The notes: generated by a model not told the origin, from the letters alone. A stretch of DNA of 44,076 nucleotides from an uncultured Prevotella sp. (GCA_905234265.1 CAJOHJ010000016.1:1-44076), one strand, 5' to 3'. Positions 15,783 to 25,054 are shown, numbered from the stretch's first letter. A program made the numbers and translations.

Positions 15783-16979
15783 ATGAAAAAAATTTTTACT
15801 CTTCTGACTGCACTGCTGGCTCTGTCGGTAGGCAACGCATTTGCCGATGACGCTACTGCTGTCTTCGACTTCCAGAACAATCCTGAAGGATGGACTTACG
15901 GCGAAGGTGCAGAATTTGAAAAAGGCAACTTCAACTCATTCACCGTAAACGGCGTCGTCTTGGCAGGCATACAAGGCACTGCAGGCAATCCGCCACGCTT
16001 CATGAAGAATTCATCAAGGGGAACATTCCTGCAAATCTTCAAGAACAACAGCATTCAATTCACAGCCCCCGACGGCCAGGCCATCACAAAAATTGAGGTA
16101 ACCATGCAAAGCGGAAGCTTCGACCTTTCGGCATCTAACGGAAGCGTGGAAAGCGGCGTGTGGACAGGCAATGCCACACAGGTGGACTTCACCGCCGGTG
16201 CAACACGCTACGCATGGAAGTTCGTTGTCACCATTTCAGCAAAGAACGGCGAGACCGTAGACCCTGCAGCTGCCACGACAGACGCTGCTGACATTGCCGC
16301 ATTCAACGCCCTGGAGGACGGCACTATGACGAAGCTGACTCTTACCAACGCACGCGTCAACGCCTGCTGGAGCATGAACGGAGCCTACTATGTGGAGGAT
16401 GCAAGCGGCGCAGCAGTCATCAAGGGCGTAGAGCTTACCCCCGGAACAATGCTCAACGGCTACATCGTAGGCAAGAAAGGCATTGACAGCAGCATCGACC
16501 CCGACGGAAAAATTGCCGAACACTCTCTGACGGCTTCGGATGCAACTACGCTGACAGCCACTCCGACAACCCTGGAGGGCAGCGTGATGACCATCGCCGA
16601 GGCTTCTACGCAGGCAAGCTTCGGAAAGCTTATAACCATCGAGAATGTCACCATCAGCGGAACTGGAAGAAACAAAACTCTCACTGACCAGAATGGAAAC
16701 ACCATACTGTCGCGCGACTACCTCGGCACTCTTTCTGCCGACTTCACATGGCCTGCTGCTGCATCTAAGATTACGGGTGTCGTCATCTACTACATAACTG
16801 GCTGGTTCGTGCTGCCTCTGGCCGACAGCTCCATCGTGGCTGCCAGCGGTGACGGCATCAGCAACATCAGCGGTAACGAAAGCAACGCCGCCCCAGTATT
16901 CAGCCTCCAGGGTGTACGCACCAACGGACTGAGAAAGGGCATCAACATCGTAGGCGGCAAGAAGGTCGTCGTAAGATAA
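15783..16979 (+). CDS. Secreted protein of unknown function with C-terminal sorting-like tag
   Basis: 398 residues, start ATG 15783, which is followed directly by a signal peptide (KKIFTLLTALLALSVGNAFA). The body is Thr/Ser/Ala-rich and beta-predicted. An N-terminal segment (about 20-165) has a jelly-roll-like pattern (FDFQNNPEGWTYG, KNNSIQFTAPDGQAITKIEV). The second half contains an OB-fold-like segment (YYVEDASGAAVIKGVEL, LNGYIVGKKG) as often seen in Prevotella surface proteins. The C-terminus FSLQGVRTNGLRKGINIVGG then KKVVVR resembles the tag at the end of many Bacteroidetes exported proteins and shares its form with the convergent neighbour at 17076. Function unknown; a surface or secreted role is inferred. 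Own promoter and terminator. Confidence 0.75.
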   Translation: MKKIFTLLTALLALSVGNAFADDATAVFDFQNNPEGWTYGEGAEFEKGNFNSFTVNGVVLAGIQGTAGNPPRFMKNSSRGTFLQIFKNNSIQFTAPDGQAITKIEVTMQSGSFDLSASNGSVESGVWTGNATQVDFTAGATRYAWKFVVTISAKNGETVDPAAATTDAADIAAFNALEDGTMTKLTLTNARVNACWSMNGAYYVEDASGAAVIKGVELTPGTMLNGYIVGKKGIDSSIDPDGKIAEHSLTASDATTLTATPTTLEGSVMTIAEASTQASFGKLITIENVTISGTGRNKTLTDQNGNTILSRDYLGTLSADFTWPAAASKITGVVIYYITGWFVLPLADSSIVAASGDGISNISGNESNAAPVFSLQGVRTNGLRKGINIVGGKKVVVR

Positions 16980-17005
16980 GCGATACACATTATTATATAT
17001 ATAAA

Positions 17006-17037
17006 AACATTCGCAAGCAGTGCTTGCGAATGTTTTT
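17006..17037. terminator. Bidirectional terminator
   Basis: Perfect inverted repeat of 14 bp (17006-17019 AACATTCGCAAGCA with 17021-17034), flanked by A5 and T5. It separates convergent genes ending at 16979 (+) and 17076 (-). Confidence 0.92.
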
Positions 17038-17075
17038 GTTTGTTAGAGGGGAATGGGAAGATGTGAGTTGTGCTG

Positions 17076-17846
17076 CTATCGGAGCAGCTTGCGACCGCCA
17101 GTGATATAGAGTCCGCGACGCGGAATGCCGTTAAGGCGGCGGCCCTGAAGGTCGTAGACGGCACCGTCGGCAAGACGGCGGCCATTGGCGACATCACGAA
17201 TTCCGGCAGTACTGCCGCTGATACGTTCCATGCGCGGACTGCCCCAATTCTCTACCCAGCCGACACTTTGTCCATAAGGAATTGCCTCTGCCACTACCAT
17301 GTAAACCTTACGCGAGTTATTCTCTTCGTTAGACAGGCTGTACGGCTCGCCGACAACGGATGTCCACGGGCTGTAGAACGTCATGCCTACAATGGCAGAG
17401 GCATCGGCATTCTCGGAGAGCAGATAGATGTAGCGGTGTCCGTCGCTGCTGCCGCCCCAGTAGAAGAAGCCGCTCTCCATGTAGCTCTTCTGTGGCTCCA
17501 GAAACTCGCTGGTGCCAGCCGGCTTGTCAGCGTCGAGAATCCAGCCAAGACGGTATTGTCCCTCGCCGTTGGTCTCAACATTTATGCGCCACTGCGCACC
17601 ATAGGCTGTGCCGGAGCGCCAGTAGAGGCTGTCGGTGGTACACTCAAGAGCAGTGCCGTCGGCAGTGGGTGTCGCAGTGAAGTGAATAGTATCGGTGCCG
17701 GCGCTGAAAATGCCTGGAGCCACCTCCACCCCACTGTTGGATGCTATCAGCATCCACTGACCGGAAAGGTCGGCAGCCGTGGTTTGAGCCATTGCGGCCG
17801 ACAGTGGGGAAAACATCAGAATAATGGAAAAAAGTTTCTTTTTCAT
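17076..17846 (-). CDS. Secreted protein of unknown function, end of the DUF4876 cluster
   Basis: 256 residues with a signal peptide (KKKLFSIILMFSPLSAAMA, cut before QTTAAD). The mature part starts LSGQWMLIASNSG and alternates short beta strands (TDTIHFTATPTADGTALEC, QYRLGWILDADK, HRYIYLLSENAD), like a lipocalin-type or META-type barrel, but I do not recognise a named family. It ends in YDLQGRRLNGIPRRGLYITG then GRKLLR, a tag like that of the 15783 protein and close in style to type IX secretion C-termini. It is the last of eight co-oriented genes, 92 bases after the second DUF6850 gene; the gap is filled by octamer repeats, so cotranscription is likely but unproven. Confidence 0.7.
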   Translation of the reverse strand: MKKKLFSIILMFSPLSAAMAQTTAADLSGQWMLIASNSGVEVAPGIFSAGTDTIHFTATPTADGTALECTTDSLYWRSGTAYGAQWRINVETNGEGQYRLGWILDADKPAGTSEFLEPQKSYMESGFFYWGGSSDGHRYIYLLSENADASAIVGMTFYSPWTSVVGEPYSLSNEENNSRKVYMVVAEAIPYGQSVGWVENWGSPRMERISGSTAGIRDVANGRRLADGAVYDLQGRRLNGIPRRGLYITGGRKLLR

Positions 17847-17874
17847 ATATACCTTACTTATACTATCTTATTTT

Positions 17875-17943
17875 CTCAATGCTCATTCTCTCAATTTCTC
17901 ATTTCCTCATTCTCTCATTTTCTCAATCTCTCAATCTCTCAAA
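17875..17943 (-). repeat. Octamer repeat (GAGATTGA-type) at gene junction
   Basis: About eight 8-base units (CTCAATCT, CTCATTCT, CTCATTTT on the plus strand), purine-rich on the sense (minus) strand. It supplies the TGA stop of the DUF6850 gene at 17939-17941 and fills most of the gap to the next gene. Confidence 0.88.
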
Positions 17944-19594
17944 AATCGCATCCTGCAGTCAGCGACAAATGCAAGCGGTCGGAGCCTGTGCAGTATTCGT
18001 TGGTGGCATTGGCCTTCCGATGGCCGACGCCAAGGCGCAGATAGGTGCGCAGTGCTGTCCCCGGCATGACGAATGCATACTGCGCCGCAGCCTCCACACT
18101 GTACTGCGGAGCCGTCAGCAGGCGATATTCGCGCATGAGGAAGGCTTCCATGGTTGCTACAGGCTCCTGGGTGTCGCTGGGAGTTACGAAAGTGCCGTCG
18201 TCGGCAGGATTGCCGGAGCCTTTGCTGAAGGAGGCCAGCAGCGACACCGACAGCATGCCGCCAAGACATGGCTGATTTTTTGTGGCATGTGCCGTCAGCT
18301 GTCCGTAGCGTACAATCTGGCGGCGATAGTATGGAAAGAGGAATGCCGTCTGGCGGCGGCGGTGCCAGCTATAGCCGAGGCTGACAGTCCATGCCGGCAG
18401 CATTTCTGCAATGCCAAGGTCGGCCGTCAGCAGTGCCGAGACATCATCCCAACGCTTGTCGCCGGTTTCTGCCGGGTCGTAATAATCGTAGCTGTTGGCG
18501 CCGGAAGTGTTTGTCACTTCCCTGTAGGTTTCAGCCATGTTGGCAAGTTTCTCAAGGCCGCAGGCCATGTCGAGCCTCAGCCTGTCCCTTCCGTCGTCAG
18601 GCATATAGCAGAGCGAAAGGGCCGTCTGGCGGCGGCTGCGCTCGTGACGTGTGAACGTAATGGTGTATGGCGACTTCCGGCCATAGTATCCGTCGCCTTC
18701 GGAAAGGCTGAAAGATGCCAGGGCCGTCAGCTGGCGGCATGGAGCGACGCTTCCCTGAAGGCTCAAGCCGTGAGCATCTTCGAAAAGAGGCATCTCGCGG
18801 CTGCGGTCGGTATATCCGGAAGACGCAAACTGCTCCACACGGCCGAAGAAGGCTCCATAGTCTATCAGAGACTTATAGACCTTGTCGTTCTTGCCATAGG
18901 TGCTGAAGGCAACGCTCTCCGTGCGCCGGTGATACTGATAGGCAGCACCAAGACTGAGCCACTGCGTCAGCGGAGCATATACGCTGGCAGCGGCAGAGAG
19001 GTCCATGAGCTTGTTCTTATGCCTCAGGTCCTTGTATTTTGCATAGTTGGCAGCCGTATAGTCTACGCGGAGTCCCACGGCATAGCCTTGCGCGATGTCA
19101 ATGCCCACGGCGCCGGTCAGCATGTAGGTGTCGCCGTGCTTGCGGCCGGCATTGGTCAGCGAGTCCTCAACGATGTCGAAGGGGAGGCGCTGGATGGTGG
19201 GTGATGGGTGGTGGGTGATGGGTGATGGGTGGTGGGTGGTGGACGGGAACAGGAGTGTTGAGCCTGTCATGTCCCAGCCGGTAAAATTGCTGTAGCCCAT
19301 CGAGCCATAAAGCACCGTGCGCCTGTTCAGCCGCTGCAGAGCCTCGACGGAGGCATCCACCTGCAACGAGCGCTGAGCGCCGCTGAAGTCGGCAAGTCCT
19401 CCCTTGTCGTGGTTCACCGTCAGCTCGGCTTCGGCCATGCCGCTGTGGCATAGTCGTGTCAGCGAGGCTGCGTTGTCCGTCTGCAGCCAGGCGTCCTGCC
19501 TAAGCATGAAGCCGTAGTCGCGACAGAGCAGCGAGTCCTGGGCTGCAACAGTGGCTGACAAGGATGCAAGTAATAATATGTGAAGTATTCTCAT
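17939..19594 (-). CDS. DUF6850-type outer-membrane beta-barrel protein (cassette 2)
   Basis: 551 residues, signal peptide MRILHILLLASLSATVAAQ. Alternating amphipathic strands run to a C-terminal Phe (LHLSLTAGCDF), as expected for an outer-membrane barrel. I assign it to the DUF6850 group from its resemblance in layout to the protein at 25055 and its position after a DUF4876 gene. No function is known for this group. Residues about 118-133 (STTHHPSPITHHPSP) are encoded by a heptamer tract and look inserted between two strands. The start lies next to octamer repeat, and the stop is formed by the downstream octamer repeat. It presumably works with the receptor and lipoprotein encoded just upstream. 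Confidence 0.72.
   Translation of the reverse strand: MRILHILLLASLSATVAAQDSLLCRDYGFMLRQDAWLQTDNAASLTRLCHSGMAEAELTVNHDKGGLADFSGAQRSLQVDASVEALQRLNRRTVLYGSMGYSNFTGWDMTGSTLLFPSTTHHPSPITHHPSPTIQRLPFDIVEDSLTNAGRKHGDTYMLTGAVGIDIAQGYAVGLRVDYTAANYAKYKDLRHKNKLMDLSAAASVYAPLTQWLSLGAAYQYHRRTESVAFSTYGKNDKVYKSLIDYGAFFGRVEQFASSGYTDRSREMPLFEDAHGLSLQGSVAPCRQLTALASFSLSEGDGYYGRKSPYTITFTRHERSRRQTALSLCYMPDDGRDRLRLDMACGLEKLANMAETYREVTNTSGANSYDYYDPAETGDKRWDDVSALLTADLGIAEMLPAWTVSLGYSWHRRRQTAFLFPYYRRQIVRYGQLTAHATKNQPCLGGMLSVSLLASFSKGSGNPADDGTFVTPSDTQEPVATMEAFLMREYRLLTAPQYSVEAAAQYAFVMPGTALRTYLRLGVGHRKANATNEYCTGSDRLHLSLTAGCDF
19194..19242 (-). repeat. Heptamer tract inside the second DUF6850 gene
   Basis: Seven 7-base units (GTGATGG or GTGGTGG on the plus strand; C-rich on the sense strand), encoding the THHPSPITHHPSP segment. 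Confidence 0.87.
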
Positions 19595-19597
19595 CGG

Positions 19598-19676
19598 CTC
19601 AATTTCTCAATCTCTCATTTTCTCATTCTCTCAATTTCTCATTCTCTCATTTCCACAATTTCTCATTTTCAATCTC
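19598..19676 (-). repeat. Octamer repeat at the DUF4876/DUF6850 junction
   Basis: About nine clean 8-base units (CTCAATTT, CTCATTCT and variants on the plus strand). On the sense strand the first unit, GAGATTGA, provides the last codons and TGA stop (19669-19671) of the DUF4876 gene, and the array runs to within four bases of the next start codon. Confidence 0.9.
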
Positions 19677-21030
19677 GCAGCGAGCAGCGCTGGCGCTCAT
19701 GGAAATCGGCAGTAGAATTGTTGGTGTCCTGATAGACGATGTGCGCTCCGGCAGCAATGCTCGCCTCGGCATCAATGCCTGAGGGGTCGGTGCTGGAGCC
19801 GACGCCAAGGCTGTAGCCGTAGACCAGACGCCCCTGGTTCTCTGGCAGAGTGTCGGTAGCCAGCTTGTCGATGTTGCGGTAAACGGTATGGCCTTGCTGG
19901 TTGGTAAGCAACGCATATCCGGCATCGATGTCGGCAGAGAAACGCTTCTGGCTGTTCTCCCTGAAACTGGTGCCGAAGACTTCGACGGCATCGACAATCC
20001 ATTCGTTGGGTACCTTTATGCATAGAGCCGTCTGAGAGACGCTGCCACCGTCGTACCACTGGCGGTCAGCTGCCGTGGCAAAATCGGCAGGCTCCACGCC
20101 GTGGGTCTGGAAGACAAACACAGCCGGCGAAGTGACGCTCAGCGCCCACGCATTGCCAAGACCGTAGCGCACAGCCTTCAGATAGTGCGACGAGGGTATC
20201 ACGTCGGAGGGCGTAGGATAGTAGCTGGTGTTGGAATATCCGCTGGCCGGGTCGTACATGCAGTAGTATTCTGAATTGGCATAGTTGACGGAAGCAGAAA
20301 CCGTCTGTGTATTGTCTATTGCACCGCAGACATTGACGACTATCTGCGAATATGGCTCAATGGTCAGCGTAGACGGGAACCACCAGATGCCGTTCAGCGC
20401 TGGCGTGAAGCCTTCTGCCTCATATGTCAGGTGACCTTCGGAGTCGTAATTATAGTTGTTGGCATGGCCATTGAATGGCGGCGCCATACCGAAGCACAGA
20501 TTGCTGAGGCTGGCAGGCACCGGACTGTTGTTATACAGGATGATGCACTTGTCGAACTGGAAGTTACCGCTGCCGTCGTTCTTCATGACTCCGCCGTTGT
20601 AGATTTCCTTGATGACTACCTGGCTCCTGCGGACGCCACGCATGGCAATGACGACGCTTGCCGTCTGTCCGGCGCGCACGACTATCTGCCCGGAAGCGCC
20701 GTTATACAAATAGGCAATGCCTTCCTGCGACTTGCTGCCGGAAGCAGTAGCCTTGTAGATACCAGGGGTGACGGTGAAGTCGGCAATGCCCTGGCTGTTG
20801 CTTTTTCCGGTGAACACGCTGCCGGTCTGCATGTTCTCAAGGCGGATGTCTATGTTTTCTTTTTCACTGATGCTGTCAATAGCTATCCTGACACCGCCAA
20901 TGCTGATGCTTCCTTGTGGAATTCCAGTGTCGTCGTCGCCACAGGAGCCAAGGACTGCCAGCAGCATTAGCAGCGGAAGCATAACCTTGAGCAAATCTCT
21001 AAAAATCATTCTGTAATTCTCTATTTTCAC
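19669..21030 (-). CDS. DUF4876 lipoprotein (cassette 2)
   Basis: 453 residues counted from ATG 21030 (an ATG at 21009 is also possible). A lipoprotein signal ends LLAVLGSC, with acidic residues after the Cys (GDDD), a pattern compatible with export to the outer-membrane surface in Bacteroidetes. An Ig-like or carboxypeptidase-regulatory-like domain follows (about 40-140; NSQGIADFTVTPGIYKATAS), then the DUF4876 body: VVIKEIYNGGV, FDKCIILYNNS, IEPYSQIVVN, VDAVEVFG, RNIDKLATDT and the end IVYQDTNNSTADF. Function unknown. Its position right after a TonB-dependent receptor is where SusD-like lipoproteins sit in other systems, so a substrate-capture lid or partner role is a reasonable guess. The C-terminal Arg-Asp and stop come from the octamer repeat. 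Confidence 0.82.
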   Translation of the reverse strand: MKIENYRMIFRDLLKVMLPLLMLLAVLGSCGDDDTGIPQGSISIGGVRIAIDSISEKENIDIRLENMQTGSVFTGKSNSQGIADFTVTPGIYKATASGSKSQEGIAYLYNGASGQIVVRAGQTASVVIAMRGVRRSQVVIKEIYNGGVMKNDGSGNFQFDKCIILYNNSPVPASLSNLCFGMAPPFNGHANNYNYDSEGHLTYEAEGFTPALNGIWWFPSTLTIEPYSQIVVNVCGAIDNTQTVSASVNYANSEYYCMYDPASGYSNTSYYPTPSDVIPSSHYLKAVRYGLGNAWALSVTSPAVFVFQTHGVEPADFATAADRQWYDGGSVSQTALCIKVPNEWIVDAVEVFGTSFRENSQKRFSADIDAGYALLTNQQGHTVYRNIDKLATDTLPENQGRLVYGYSLGVGSSTDPSGIDAEASIAAGAHIVYQDTNNSTADFHERQRCSLRD

Positions 21031-21051
21031 GTTGTCTGAATTTCTGAACAG

Positions 21052-21096
21052 AAAATTATCTCTGCGAGTTACGAAATTATCTCTGCATGTTATTTT
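21052..21096 (-). repeat. 21-nt dispersed repeat, locus 3
   Basis: Two units in reverse orientation within the 97-base gap between the receptor (21128) and DUF4876 (21030) genes. No hairpin core here. Confidence 0.75.
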
Positions 21097-21127
21097 TTTC
21101 TCTCAATATGATATACTTTTTAGCCTA

Positions 21128-24100
21128 CTACAACTTCAGGCGCATGGACAGTCCGTAATAGTAGCTTGGAATGTAGCTGCTGCCGAAGAGCGACGTGTCC
21201 AGTCCTGTCTGCGAGGAGTTGACGGTTTTCATGTTCCGGAAGAAATTGTTGGCATAGAACGACAGGCTGATGTGGTCGCCAATTTCCTTTGTCACACTAA
21301 GGTTTGCCGAATAGTAGCTGCTGAGGCGGTCGGCATTCATGGTGTAGGGATAGTTGGTGCGGACGACGAGTTTTGAAAGGTCGTCGTAAAGGGCTTGGGC
21401 TGCAGCCCGCTCTTCACTGCCCTCGGGAGCTGTCTTCATTGTCTGGTAGGCCTCGCGGAACGTATCTGCAAAAGGCAGACGCACGTCCGGCTGTTCCCAT
21501 GTTGAGTAGTATTCGGGATAGACGGCCACATAACGGTTTTCGCTGCTGCCGTCGTAAGGCTCGCCGATGAAGTCGCCGTTGGAAGCCAGCACATAGCCGC
21601 GCAGTCCGTCGGAGAGTTCGCTGAGACTGCGCCGGTAGTTGTAGAGCGAGCTTTCCAGCCTCAGGCTTATAATCATGCGAATCTTGGGAATGTGCGTCGT
21701 GACGGTGACATTCATGTTCAGCTGCTTCTGCAGCATGCCGTTGGCCACCGATGCCGTGGCACGGATGCCGGCAGACGTAACGCTGCTGCCGCGATACCAG
21801 CCGACATACTGGTAGAGCCGCCCGTCCTTCATGGTATTGTCGGTGCCATGGGGAATGTCGGCAAAGAGGGTCTCGTCAGTGCCTTTGTAGTAATAGTAGT
21901 TGCCGTCGATGCGCACGGTAGTACTCAACGGCTTTATCTTTGCAAAGTCTACAATCCACTCAAGGCCATAGCGGCTGATGGGGTCGGCATTCACGAAGGT
22001 GTTGTTGACGGTGTATGTGTTGCGTTCCTGATAGAGCTTGTCGCCAACAACCATCATGTTCTGCTGCGGGTCTCTGAGATAGTCGAGAGGTATGCTGACG
22101 CCTGTAGCAGTGTTGGTGACGGTGACCAGTCCCTGCTGGTCGATGTCGTAGCGCCTGTCCTGCTGGGCAATGGCTGCAATGTAGTCAGTTTCCAAGGCAC
22201 CGGGAGACGTGTAACGGTATGACATACGCGTATATCTGCTTGCCGACATGTAGGGACGGAACGTCTTGTGATGGAAAGCCGACAGCATGATGCGCGTACC
22301 CATGACTGTCGCCTCAACGCCTATGTCTGTCTGGTTGGTATACTGCCACTGCAAGGCAGAATTGTAGAAAGCCCTGGTGGGCTGAGTGTGATAGGCGTAG
22401 AAGGATGTGTTGTTGCTCGACGAGGCCGACGAAAAGGCCAGCCTGTCGGTGTATCCCGGAGCAGGATAAAGCACCTGGAACGACGGCAGTTTGACAGACT
22501 TTCCCCAGCCTGCATGCATCTGCAAATCGCTTACAGAACGCTTGCGCCTGTTCTGCCAGAATATGTAGCGGCCATTGAGGCGCGGTGACAAGCTCGATAC
22601 AGTGCCGTAGTCAGAGCCGCCAACCATCGTTATGTCGTCGCGCAGGCCGGCAGTAATCTCAAGGGTCGACAACTTGGCAGTTGGCAGGCTTATCTTATCC
22701 TCGGCAAACAAGGCCACATTGTGCATCGAAGGCAGCTCGTCGTAGCGGTATTCACGCCAGGTAGGGGCATAGCGCATGTCGTCGTAATATGTTCCGCGGC
22801 CCTCGTTGTGGCTGCCGGAATAGTCTGCGCCCACCATCAGGTGGTTTCGCACCTTCTTGCCGGCAATGGTGAGAATGCTGTTCTGCTCTCCCTTAAGGCG
22901 CAGGTTCCAGCTGAGAGGCTTCGAGTCGTTGAACTGCCTGACATACCAGTATCCCACAGGGCCGAGAACGATGCCGCCCATCGGGTCCGTGCCGCTGGCA
23001 GTCATGTCGTCATAGTCGCGTGCTATGAAATAGCCTTCGGAAGTAGTATGGATATACGGCTGGGTGGACGCACTCGAAGCGTGAGTGTAGCTCTCCGTCT
23101 TGCGGTCGCTGTATGACAATGAGCCGCGCAGCTGAACGTTAGTGAGCCACTTGCGGTTCAGCAGCCAGTTGAGTTCCACGTTTGCACGCAAGGCATTGTC
23201 GCGTGTCTTTGTGTAGTCGTCGAGTTCTTCATCGGGGTCTGCCTCTGAGTTGTAGCCGCCGATGTTGCCTGTCAATCCAGCGTTAAGGGTCAGCGGCATC
23301 GTGCTGGACATGAACACGTTCATGTAGTGCAGCGAGAGGATGTTCCTCTGGTATGCGGTGTATGGCGAGGCTGCATCGCTGAACGAGCGCGCATGCTCAA
23401 CGGACATGTTCAGCACACCGCCGCGATGCGAAAGCTGGAAGCCCTTGTTCAGGGCTATCTGACGCGTGTGCTGGTTTACCTTTCCCTCGACGATGAACGG
23501 CGACTTGCCTCTGCGCGTGTTCACCTTGACGATGCCGTTCGACAGGTCGCCATATTCCACCGACGGAATGCCGGTGACAATCTCTATGCTGGCAATGTCC
23601 GACGCACTGACAGTGCGCGTAGAAGCCCCCGTCGTCTCGCCCATCATGGCATTGTTGTCGATGCGCTGGCCGTCCACTTCGATGGCCGTGCCGAAGGATG
23701 CGTTTCCCTTTTCACTGGAACCGCTGCGCAAGGCCATGCGGTTGTCGGCCATCAGCGACGGATTGACCGTCTTGCCACCGGGCAGCAACGTCCCGATGTC
23801 GCCGACGTTCAGCAGCTGCTGCTGGTCGAGGGCTGCACGGTCTATGGTGTACGATGTCGTTGCCTCGTCGCGCTTGCGCTTGGCTGTCACCGTAACCTCG
23901 GAAAGACGCAGGCTTTCCTGCTTGATTTTCAGGCGCAGGTTGGGGACGTCGCGGGTAAGCGTCATCGGCAGCGCGCGCTTCTGGTAGCCAAGGCACTGAA
24001 CGGTCAGCGTCAGTTTTCCGACACCGACATTGCCGATAGTGAAATGGCCGCCGTCATCACTGACAGCCCACTGGCCGGTCTCCTCTATCAGCAGGCTGGC

Positions 24101-24268
24101 AAACTCTACGGGACTGCCGGTAGCATCGTCAACAACCGTGCCGGAAACCGTCACCTTCTGGGCTATGGCAGGAATGCAGGGAAAAAGGAGTACAAGCAAG
24201 AAAAACACCCGACTGGCCGTTTTCCGGAATTCCCTAACGCCCTTATCCCCACATTCGCCTATTAACAT
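21128..24268 (-). CDS. TonB-dependent outer-membrane receptor (cassette 2)
   Basis: 1046 residues. Signal peptide (VFFLLVLLFPCIPAIAQ) and an N-terminal carboxypeptidase-regulatory-like domain (VTVSGTVVDDATGSPVEFAS to about 115), then the plug with DIASIEIVTGIPSVEYGDLS and a 22-strand-type barrel ending YYYGLSMRLKL. The plug motif GIPS.EYGDL is shared with the receptor at 28012, showing the two are related. Takes up a substrate through the outer membrane using TonB/ExbBD energy; the ligand is unknown. Start at ATG 24268, 16 bases after the HMA-domain gene; the open frame extends to 24340, but that part overlaps the HMA gene. No SusD-like gene follows; DUF4876 takes that place. Confidence 0.9.
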   Translation of the reverse strand: MLIGECGDKGVREFRKTASRVFFLLVLLFPCIPAIAQKVTVSGTVVDDATGSPVEFASLLIEETGQWAVSDDGGHFTIGNVGVGKLTLTVQCLGYQKRALPMTLTRDVPNLRLKIKQESLRLSEVTVTAKRKRDEATTSYTIDRAALDQQQLLNVGDIGTLLPGGKTVNPSLMADNRMALRSGSSEKGNASFGTAIEVDGQRIDNNAMMGETTGASTRTVSASDIASIEIVTGIPSVEYGDLSNGIVKVNTRRGKSPFIVEGKVNQHTRQIALNKGFQLSHRGGVLNMSVEHARSFSDAASPYTAYQRNILSLHYMNVFMSSTMPLTLNAGLTGNIGGYNSEADPDEELDDYTKTRDNALRANVELNWLLNRKWLTNVQLRGSLSYSDRKTESYTHASSASTQPYIHTTSEGYFIARDYDDMTASGTDPMGGIVLGPVGYWYVRQFNDSKPLSWNLRLKGEQNSILTIAGKKVRNHLMVGADYSGSHNEGRGTYYDDMRYAPTWREYRYDELPSMHNVALFAEDKISLPTAKLSTLEITAGLRDDITMVGGSDYGTVSSLSPRLNGRYIFWQNRRKRSVSDLQMHAGWGKSVKLPSFQVLYPAPGYTDRLAFSSASSSNNTSFYAYHTQPTRAFYNSALQWQYTNQTDIGVEATVMGTRIMLSAFHHKTFRPYMSASRYTRMSYRYTSPGALETDYIAAIAQQDRRYDIDQQGLVTVTNTATGVSIPLDYLRDPQQNMMVVGDKLYQERNTYTVNNTFVNADPISRYGLEWIVDFAKIKPLSTTVRIDGNYYYYKGTDETLFADIPHGTDNTMKDGRLYQYVGWYRGSSVTSAGIRATASVANGMLQKQLNMNVTVTTHIPKIRMIISLRLESSLYNYRRSLSELSDGLRGYVLASNGDFIGEPYDGSSENRYVAVYPEYYSTWEQPDVRLPFADTFREAYQTMKTAPEGSEERAAAQALYDDLSKLVVRTNYPYTMNADRLSSYYSANLSVTKEIGDHISLSFYANNFFRNMKTVNSSQTGLDTSLFGSSYIPSYYYGLSMRLKL

Positions 24269-24284
24269 GTTCTTTTCCACTTCT

Positions 24285-25034
24285 CTACTTTTCCTCTTTG
24301 CACTCGTGCGGCTTTGGCAGCGTGGCCTTGATGCCGGCATCGCTGATGGCCTTCTGCAGAGCTTCGGCAGTAATCTCGTCGTTGAAGAAAGTGATGGCCA
24401 TTGTGTGGCGAGTGGTGTTTATGTTGACGTCTTCAACGCCGTCGATAGCCAGCACCTGCTCTTCTGTCTCCTTATTAGCCTGCTCGGCAGGCAGCAGGAA
24501 GTAGAACCAGCTGATTTTCGGACTTGTGTAGTAGTTGCACGGAGTATACCCTATCTTGTTCAGCAGTGAGCGTATCTCGGCCTTCGATGTGCGGTTGGCA
24601 TCGTAGCGGATGAAGATGTAGTGCTTGTCAAGATGTGATGCAACAGAGTCCATGCCTTCAATCTGGTAGAGACGCTGGCTGATGCGGTCGTAGCACTTCT
24701 GGCAGTGCATGTCGTCGATGCGCTGCCCGTAGCCACGGCGTATCACCTCATTGGGATCGTATGGCTTAGCCTTGTAGCGTCCTGTAGCTTCCAGCAGACT
24801 ATAGATGCTGTCGGCATTAGTCTGCAAGGGGTCGTAGGCAATCTTCACAGTGCGACGCTCATAGTTGAATTCCAACGGCCCGACACCGGGATTACGGCGG
24901 AGAGCGGTCTTAACCTTGTGTCCACACTCAGCACAGCGCATGCCGTTAACTCTCACGGTAAGCGTGTCTGCACTGGCAGCCCTGCCGCTGACGGCAAGCA
25001 GGAAGAAAAGGGGTATCAAAAGGAGTTTTTTCAT
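24285..25034 (-). CDS. Periplasmic protein with heavy-metal-associated domains
   Basis: 249 residues, signal peptide MKKLLLIPLFFLLAVSGRAA. Two ferredoxin-like HMA domains carry CxxC metal sites: VNGMRCAECGHKV (Cys34, Cys37) and IDDMHCQKCYDRI (Cys111, Cys114). A third repeat (about 176-237: YFLLPAEQANKETEEQVLAI) keeps the fold pattern but has no CxxC; its metal loop is replaced by LLPAEQAN. The C-terminus has one more Cys in HECKEEK. HMA domains bind Cu(I), Zn(II) or similar soft ions. Being exported and lying between two receptor cassettes, it may pass metal from the receptors or sense it; this is inference. Gaps are 20 bases to the gene before and 16 to the one after, so it is part of the operon. 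Confidence 0.85.
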   Translation of the reverse strand: MKKLLLIPLFFLLAVSGRAASADTLTVRVNGMRCAECGHKVKTALRRNPGVGPLEFNYERRTVKIAYDPLQTNADSIYSLLEATGRYKAKPYDPNEVIRRGYGQRIDDMHCQKCYDRISQRLYQIEGMDSVASHLDKHYIFIRYDANRTSKAEIRSLLNKIGYTPCNYYTSPKISWFYFLLPAEQANKETEEQVLAIDGVEDVNINTTRHTMAITFFNDEITAEALQKAISDAGIKATLPKPHECKEEK

Positions 25035-25054
25035 AATGCGTAATATTTTATTTT

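Noticed and set aside
23327..24265. 312-codon open frame antisense to the second receptor
   Set aside because: Shadow frame; the receptor strand shows a signal peptide, plug and barrel.
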